A stretch of 64,000 bases of DNA from Pelodera strongyloides (taxonomy: Eukaryota; Nematoda; Chromadorea; Rhabditida; Rhabditidae). The notes beneath the pieces were generated by a model that had not been told where the DNA came from, searched no databases, and saw only the letters and a list, made by a program, of their open reading frames with translations. This document shows, piece by piece, positions 59,515 through 64,000 of this stretch (positions are counted from its first letter, which is position 1; every line of letters begins with the position of its first letter). The stretch spans positions 1 through 64,000 of the forward strand of contig JAANDG010000544.1 of assembly GCA_036852015.1 (NCBI GenBank). Direction: 5' to 3'. Position numbers and translations under genes: made by a program.

Positions 59515-62500
59515 AGCTCTCTCCCTCTATGACTCTCTCTCTCTCTCTCTAGCTCTCGCTCTCATTCTTATGCCATGCCCCTCCAGTTATAAATATTCAG
59601 GTAACGTCGAGGCTATCCAATCCCTCCGTCAAGCCGGTGGAGATATCCAAGCTGTTGATCGAGATCGACTAGGAGCCCTTCATTGTGCAGCTAGTCATGG
59701 TTTTCACGAGGTTTTCATTTTTTATTTCCTTGATGAGAAACTGAGAGAGAGATGTGATAAAAAGTGCAATAGAGAGAAATAGGAGGGGGTAAATTCCGCA
59801 CAAGAGAAGTGAAATTTCACATGAGTGAACGATGCTGCCTGACGTTCAAAACCACGTGTCATACCGCTTTAATTTTCTAGGTAATCGAACTAGTTCTCTC
59901 GTGTGTTCCTCGATCCTTGATGGACAGCAAAGATCGCTCGGGGCATACACCTTTATTCTACGCGGTCTCGCACGGACATTTTGAAGCAGCTAGGATTTTA
60001 TTAGCAGCCGGTGCCAATCCAAACCATCAGGTCTGCAGACTATGCTTTCTTTTTAAGGTTCACAAAACGGTTGTTGTATCGCTTTAAATTTTTCGAAAAG
60101 ATAGAGGTTCCCATATTGCGAGTTAATTAACTGGTAGGCCAAAACAAAGAGGAAGATGGTCCGCAACCATGGCACTCTCCTTGCGGACCTCTTGCACACG
60201 AGGATCCAACGCCCCGGTCCGGCGTTCCCTCTTATACTGTGCGGCGCTGGCGCCGATTCATTGCAGGAGTTCAAAGTTTTCAGGACAATCGTTTGCGCAC
60301 ACCTGCTCATTGTGCTTCAGCTAAGGGACAACTGCGGATTCTTAAATTACTAAAGCAATTCGGAGCTTCGTTCGAAATTCAAAACTATCGTGGTGATCTT
60401 CCACTTCACGAGGCAGTGCAGGCGGGAAGTAAAGGTAGTAATTATATATTAAACTAGCGCTATTTTCTCATTTTCTATAGAAAGAGTAGTAAGAGAAACG
60501 CTTATCGGTAGACTTATATGACCTGCGTTGCAGATCCTGTACGGTATGAATGCTTATAGAAAATATGAATATTTGGGAGAATAGCGGGGGTACCGCCGCG
60601 CGAGAGAGGAGCCACATACATATACACTTACAATATGTGTTTTTTTAGAAGACACAAAGTCAACACGGGCCAAATAAATGAAAAAATGGAGCCGCATATA
60701 TACTTACTATATGTGTTTTTTAGAAGTTGTTGAGTGGTTACTGGCTCTACATCCTTCCTCGCTAGATGCGTCTTCTCACGAGGGACGGAGAGCCCTACAT
60801 TTAGGTATATGTTCTTAAAATTCTTCCTAGCTGGTTTCAATCGATCAGCTGAGGCCGTTTTCACCAACATTTACTTCTGTCATAAATTTTTGACCATCAA
60901 AAAGGTACTTAGGTTAAGTAAATTTATGACTGAAGTACGCTGCAACACGCTTTTTGATGGATTTCACCAACATTTACTTTTTCTGAAGGAAAACGTTGGA
61001 TAACAGTTAGACTACTTTTTAAAACGAATATTATATACATCTAAGTTATTGCTAAAAGTAATCTACCATGTAGACAAGAAATAGCTAAATAATCAAATGT
61101 GGAATCACTTTATTAATATGTGAAATGTGATTCAAAAACTGAAATCATTGTTATCTAATGTTTACAAAGCTTATTTACCATAAAAACCATACAATTATTA
61201 TACAGTTGAGTTAATCAGCTCTAATAATGGAGAAAAAACCGAAGTACTGGGTTACTTCCACCTTTTTGGTCTAAGTACGCCTCCCATGCTATAGGTGTAC
61301 TTCTGTCAAAAAGGTACTTAACCTAAGTACCTTTTTGACAGAAGTAAATGTTGGTGAAACCGGAAGTACCGCGCGCTTTTGACTGAAGTACCCTTTTTGA
61401 CAGAAGTAAATGTTGGTGAAAACGGCCTCTGATATCGATGAAATGTAAAGAGGTATGACACGTGGATTCTGAAAGCTCTTTTTGTATGCATTACGAGTTT
61501 ATGAGGGACACTTCCTTACTGGCACATAATGGGATACAATTGGCGTGTAATTGCAAAACCACGCACCATACCGCTTGAAAACTTTATTTTAGCGGCGGCC
61601 ACAGGAAATATCGAACTTGTCGTCTTCCTCTGCAATCATAAACCACAAATTAATCCGGTGATGCTCTTTCGAGTAAGTATTTAATTATTTTGATTGCTTG
61701 TTTTCTAGTTCATTCATTTTACTGGTCCAGCATATATTTATTTCACAGACGAACTGTTACCATAAAAATATGAACTATATGAATATATTTAAAACCCAAA
61801 GCTTTACCTACTTTTATTCTAAGGGCGCATTCGGATGGACATTTTCCGGAAAAGAAAAGAAAAAAGTGGTTCGAGATGGACACCGAGAAAAAAATAATGC
61901 ACGCAAAATAATTGTCGAAAATGCAAATGTACCGTAATTGAAACTAAAATCAATCGATGCGTGGCAATTGCCATCTCGAACCAAAAGTTTTCTTTTTCTT
62001 TTCCGGAAATGTCCATCTCGAATGCGCCCTGAAGAGAAAGAATGGTAAATAGTAATTTTTTCGTAACTACAAAACTAAAAACTATTTCTCTGAAACATGC
62101 TGAATTACAGGGAAATTTGTACACACCCTTGGACTTGGCGCATAGAAAAGATCATCAGGTAGGTTTTTAGTTTTACTTGTTTTACTTGTATTTTTAGATT
62201 GAAAATGTTATTACTAACAACTATGGGGTTATTAGTAATAACCCCGTAGTTATTAGTAATAACATTGGGTTTGCAAGTACAAAAACCGTGCGTTTTCCTT
62301 GCAAGTATCAATGCGCAAAATCGTGTGCAATTTAGCGTAATTTGATACACCTTTCAAATTTATCCGCACTATAGAAAATCCGCCATGTTATAACAAAGCG
62401 GGAGAGACATTTTTTGTCGAACAAATGGTCCCATGGCTACCGGCCGTAAAAAAAAACTTCTTGTAGATATTCTCGTGTAGTTTTAAGGTACGGTAAATGT

Positions 62501-64000
62501 TTTGATACGCAAGGAAAATCGGCCATGCTGTGTAAACCCCCATTACTCACTAGTAGCTCTTTATTTGATTGCAGTTTTTTTTTTGGAGAAAAACGGTTCT
62601 TTGTGACCTCTTCACAAGACAGAAGGATATTTTTTTGGAAGTAAATATTTTCAAAAATACAAAGACGTACCATTTTTTTCAAAAGAAATGGATTTGTATG
62701 TTAAAAGTTAATTTAAAACTATGGTAATGGAGTTAGAATCACATCAAGGTCAATTTGCCAATACGTTATTTTGGCAATTAAAGTAGTTAGCTAATTATTT
62801 GCTAATTACAACTAATTATCAATGTCAGGTGGTGGTTGATTATCTTACAATGCGGCACGCTGCTAAAAGGGCCACTGATATTCCGGAAGAAGAGAGAAAT
62901 AAATATAAAATACAATATGAGGAGAGTATTGTGAATGGTAGGTAACACAATATAACATTTATTACGATATATTAAGATAATTAAAACCATGGCCATTCAA
63001 TTGATGCTTGTCAACCTTTCATCATATTGATGCGCACATTTTATGTGTTAATAAATATTTAATATTTAACATAGAATATCGCACAACTTTTGTCCACATT
63101 GAATAACTATGAAACGTGAAAATGCAACAATTCTGACTAAAATAAAAGCACCAGTGGTTTCTGTGAATCAATGAAGGATTGACGTTTGTTACTCAGGTTG
63201 CCACCATTAATCAATAATAATTATATCCTTTTGGAAGACACCATTGGCTGAAGATATATTCCGTAGAGAAATTTAAAATTTGTGTCATTATATTATATTT
63301 TACCATTTGATTTGTATTTATGGGACAATGTAGGTTACGCACAACAATTTCTATTAATATAACGACAGATTGACATAATTTTCATGTAAGAAAAAAATAT
63401 TGTTTCAGCAAAGTTGGCTCGCGGCAAAATCCTACGCAATGAGAGTGTAAGCTCTGATGATGTGCATCAACATAAGCGGAAAGTTAGGTAAGCATTTAAA
63501 GGGATCGGTTCACCTTAAATTGTGTCTGTTTTTTTTTGTTTCTTTATTTTCTATAAGGGATAATAAAAATCGGTTGAAATGCAAAAAGGGCAATTGTCCT
63601 GCCTTGTTTGTATAGAGACAATTACCCTTTTTGCATTCGGGGTCGATCAATCCACCACTTTATCACCCAATATCTTCGTGAGTATTGAAATTGAACAGAA
63701 TTGAAATTGAAATTGAACTTTTTGTATTCCAAATTTTTATTATTCCTTATAGAAAATAAAGAAACAAAAAAAAACAGACACAATTTAAGGTGAACCGATC
63801 CTTCTAAGAGGTTTAGGAGTAGAGGGTCACCAAAAACGCTTATTTTTTAAGGCTTACAGAAACACAAGGCCTTTCAGAGTACACTAAATGTGTTCGGGGA
63901 CACAGAGAAGGTCTTTGAACGCCATATTCTATATCTTTCTCCGTGGTAACATAAGTATGTACTGATATTTTTATGTACAATATATTGTTCAGACGACGTC
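54562..64000 (+). CDS. Inversin-like ankyrin-repeat protein (NPHP2/INVS family), 5' part, continues past window
   Basis: Exons: 54562-54636, 56067-56197, 57974-58109, 58518-58577, 59027-59109, 59314-59381, 59601-59710, 59881-60030, 60284-60434, 60724-60804, 61593-61672, 62111-62158, 62829-62937, 63409-63487, and an exon starting at 63993. All phases agree, giving 453 residues so far. The ATG lies 4 nt after an acceptor (ttacagAACC), suggesting trans-splicing. About ten ankyrin units are visible, e.g. RVALHYAAETMD, HTPLLVAVMGGRTDLVEFLL, GHSVVHWAVVCGQLDTLNFLL, GALHCAASHGFHEVIELVL, HTPLFYAVSHGHFEAARIL and RALHLAAATGNIELVVFL, ending in YTPLDLAHRKDHQVVVDYL and a charged region (IPEEERNKYKIQYEE). 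The GHS..HWA and YTPLD.A..xxHxVV turns are those of inversin. In C. elegans the INVS relatives are mlt-4 and nphp-2; which one this is remains open. Confidence 0.85.
54818..55236. mobile_element. Foldback MITE, family D-like
   Basis: TTAAAGGGTCAGGCCCATTT and its inverted copy, with arms around AGTCATACCCAACTATTTAT, in intron 1 of the ankyrin gene. Confidence 0.86.
55601..55771. mobile_element. Foldback MITE, family B
   Basis: TTTAAAGCAAAATACCGGTC and its inverted copy, in intron 1 of the ankyrin gene. Confidence 0.85.
56351..56540. mobile_element. Foldback element, family G (left end degraded)
   Basis: Reverse orientation relative to the copy at 3511: GAGACAGAGAGAAACAAGCG, then CCCGCGGAAGCGGATTCGC and CTGCGCGCCTGAG. 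Confidence 0.72.
57333..57480. mobile_element. Foldback MITE, family B (short)
   Basis: TTTTAAAGCTAAATACCGGC with inverted GGCCAGTATTTCGCTTTAA; followed by a 54-nt A tract. Confidence 0.82.
57493..57546. repeat. 54-nt A tract
   Basis: Unbroken A run between a family B and a family C foldback element in an ankyrin-gene intron. Confidence 0.95.
57600..57962. mobile_element. Foldback MITE, family C
   Basis: Complete arms with TTTAAAGGGATCGGCTCACC; the right end is 11 nt from the acceptor of the ankyrin exon at 57974. Confidence 0.88.
58743..58891. mobile_element. Foldback element, family N (diverged)
   Basis: GTGGCAGTATGCTCGAATAGC with inverted GCGCGTTCGTACATATGGCC and shared AATTTGTCTCTGTGTGTCTC. 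Confidence 0.65.
59406..59565. repeat. CT-rich simple repeat
   Basis: Long interrupted CTCTCT run between ankyrin exons 59381 and 59601. Confidence 0.9.
60851..61430. mobile_element. Larger family-E-like element (580 bp)
   Basis: GAGGCCGTTTTCACCAACAT to ATGTTGGTGAAAACGGCCTC, with internal repeats of GACAGAAGTAAATGTTGGTG and AAAAAGGTACTTA. It sits between ankyrin exons 60724 and 61593. Confidence 0.83.
61446..61580. mobile_element. Foldback MITE, family K
   Basis: AAAGAGGTATGACACGTGG to CCACGCACCATACCGCTTGAA; 12 nt before the acceptor of the ankyrin exon at 61593. Confidence 0.7.
61822..62030. mobile_element. Foldback element, family P
   Basis: AGGGCGCATTCG..ATGGACATT and AATGTCCATCTCGAATGCGCCC are inverted, with TTCCGGAAAAGAAAAG arms. 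Confidence 0.8.
62203..62272. repeat. Iterated palindrome GTTATTAGTAATAAC
   Basis: GTTATTACTAACAAC, GGGGTTATTAGTAATAACCCC and GTTATTAGTAATAAC follow one another and can form stacked hairpins. Confidence 0.8.
63495..63806. mobile_element. Foldback MITE, family C
   Basis: TTTAAAGGGATCGGTTCACC and a degraded right end. It starts 8 nt after the ankyrin exon ending at 63487. Confidence 0.85.

Noticed and set aside
59198..59782. 194-aa continuous frame
   Set aside because: It reads through two true ankyrin exons (59314-59381, 59601-59710) and the CT-rich intron between them; ankyrin homology stops at the splice sites.
1..64000. CRISPR arrays, bacterial operons, ribosome-binding sites, rRNA
   Set aside because: The sequence is clearly eukaryotic. 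No array of equal repeats with unique spacers and no rRNA core sequence was seen.

Overview
The window is nuclear DNA from a nematode. Three things point there: interstitial arrays of the nematode telomere unit TTAGGC near 6.0 and 6.7 kb; intron-dense genes whose acceptors mostly read TTTTCAG, with start codons placed 1-22 nt after likely trans-splice acceptors; and a first gene that matches Caenorhabditis egl-8 (phospholipase C-beta) along its whole length. It is not C. elegans itself, because the proteins differ at many positions. I cannot name the species.

Five genes could be rebuilt exon by exon, with reading phase preserved at nearly every junction. (1) A PLC-beta/egl-8 gene on + (4487-34515, about 40 exons) fills the first half. 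(2) A small secreted single-granulin protein on - (36177-37163, 4 exons) has a tRNA-Pro(AGG) gene inside one intron. (3) A signal-peptide, single-pass membrane protein on + (37799-42480, 13 exons) has an activin-receptor-like Cys-rich ectodomain and no kinase. (4) A MoeA/gephyrin E-domain protein on - (43121-49518, 14 exons) belongs to molybdenum-cofactor synthesis. (5) The 5' part of an inversin-like ankyrin-repeat gene on + (54562 to beyond the window end, 14 exons plus the start of a 15th). Genes 1/2 and 3/4 converge. Genes 2/3 and 4/5 diverge. No operon is evident. A possible small nested gene (25679-26201, -) sits inside a 2.6-kb inverted-repeat element in an egl-8 intron.

Most of the remaining sequence is made of short foldback (MITE-like) elements. 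Over a dozen families are present and more than 60 copies or fragments can be recognised. Many begin and end in TTAA/TTTAAA, abut one another, and stop within about 10-35 nt of 3' splice sites. Further content includes several minisatellites, CT/GA tracts, a 50-nt T tract, a 54-nt A tract and four tRNA-like relics.

The most striking unexplained structure is a 37-nt stretch in egl-8 intron 5. In the pre-mRNA it is fully complementary (36 Watson-Crick pairs and one G-U) to the exon 13/5' splice site junction 5 kb downstream. Other points of interest are a stop codon supplied by a MITE end, a Pol III terminator that doubles as a splice pyrimidine tract, and the gene-bearing TIR element.
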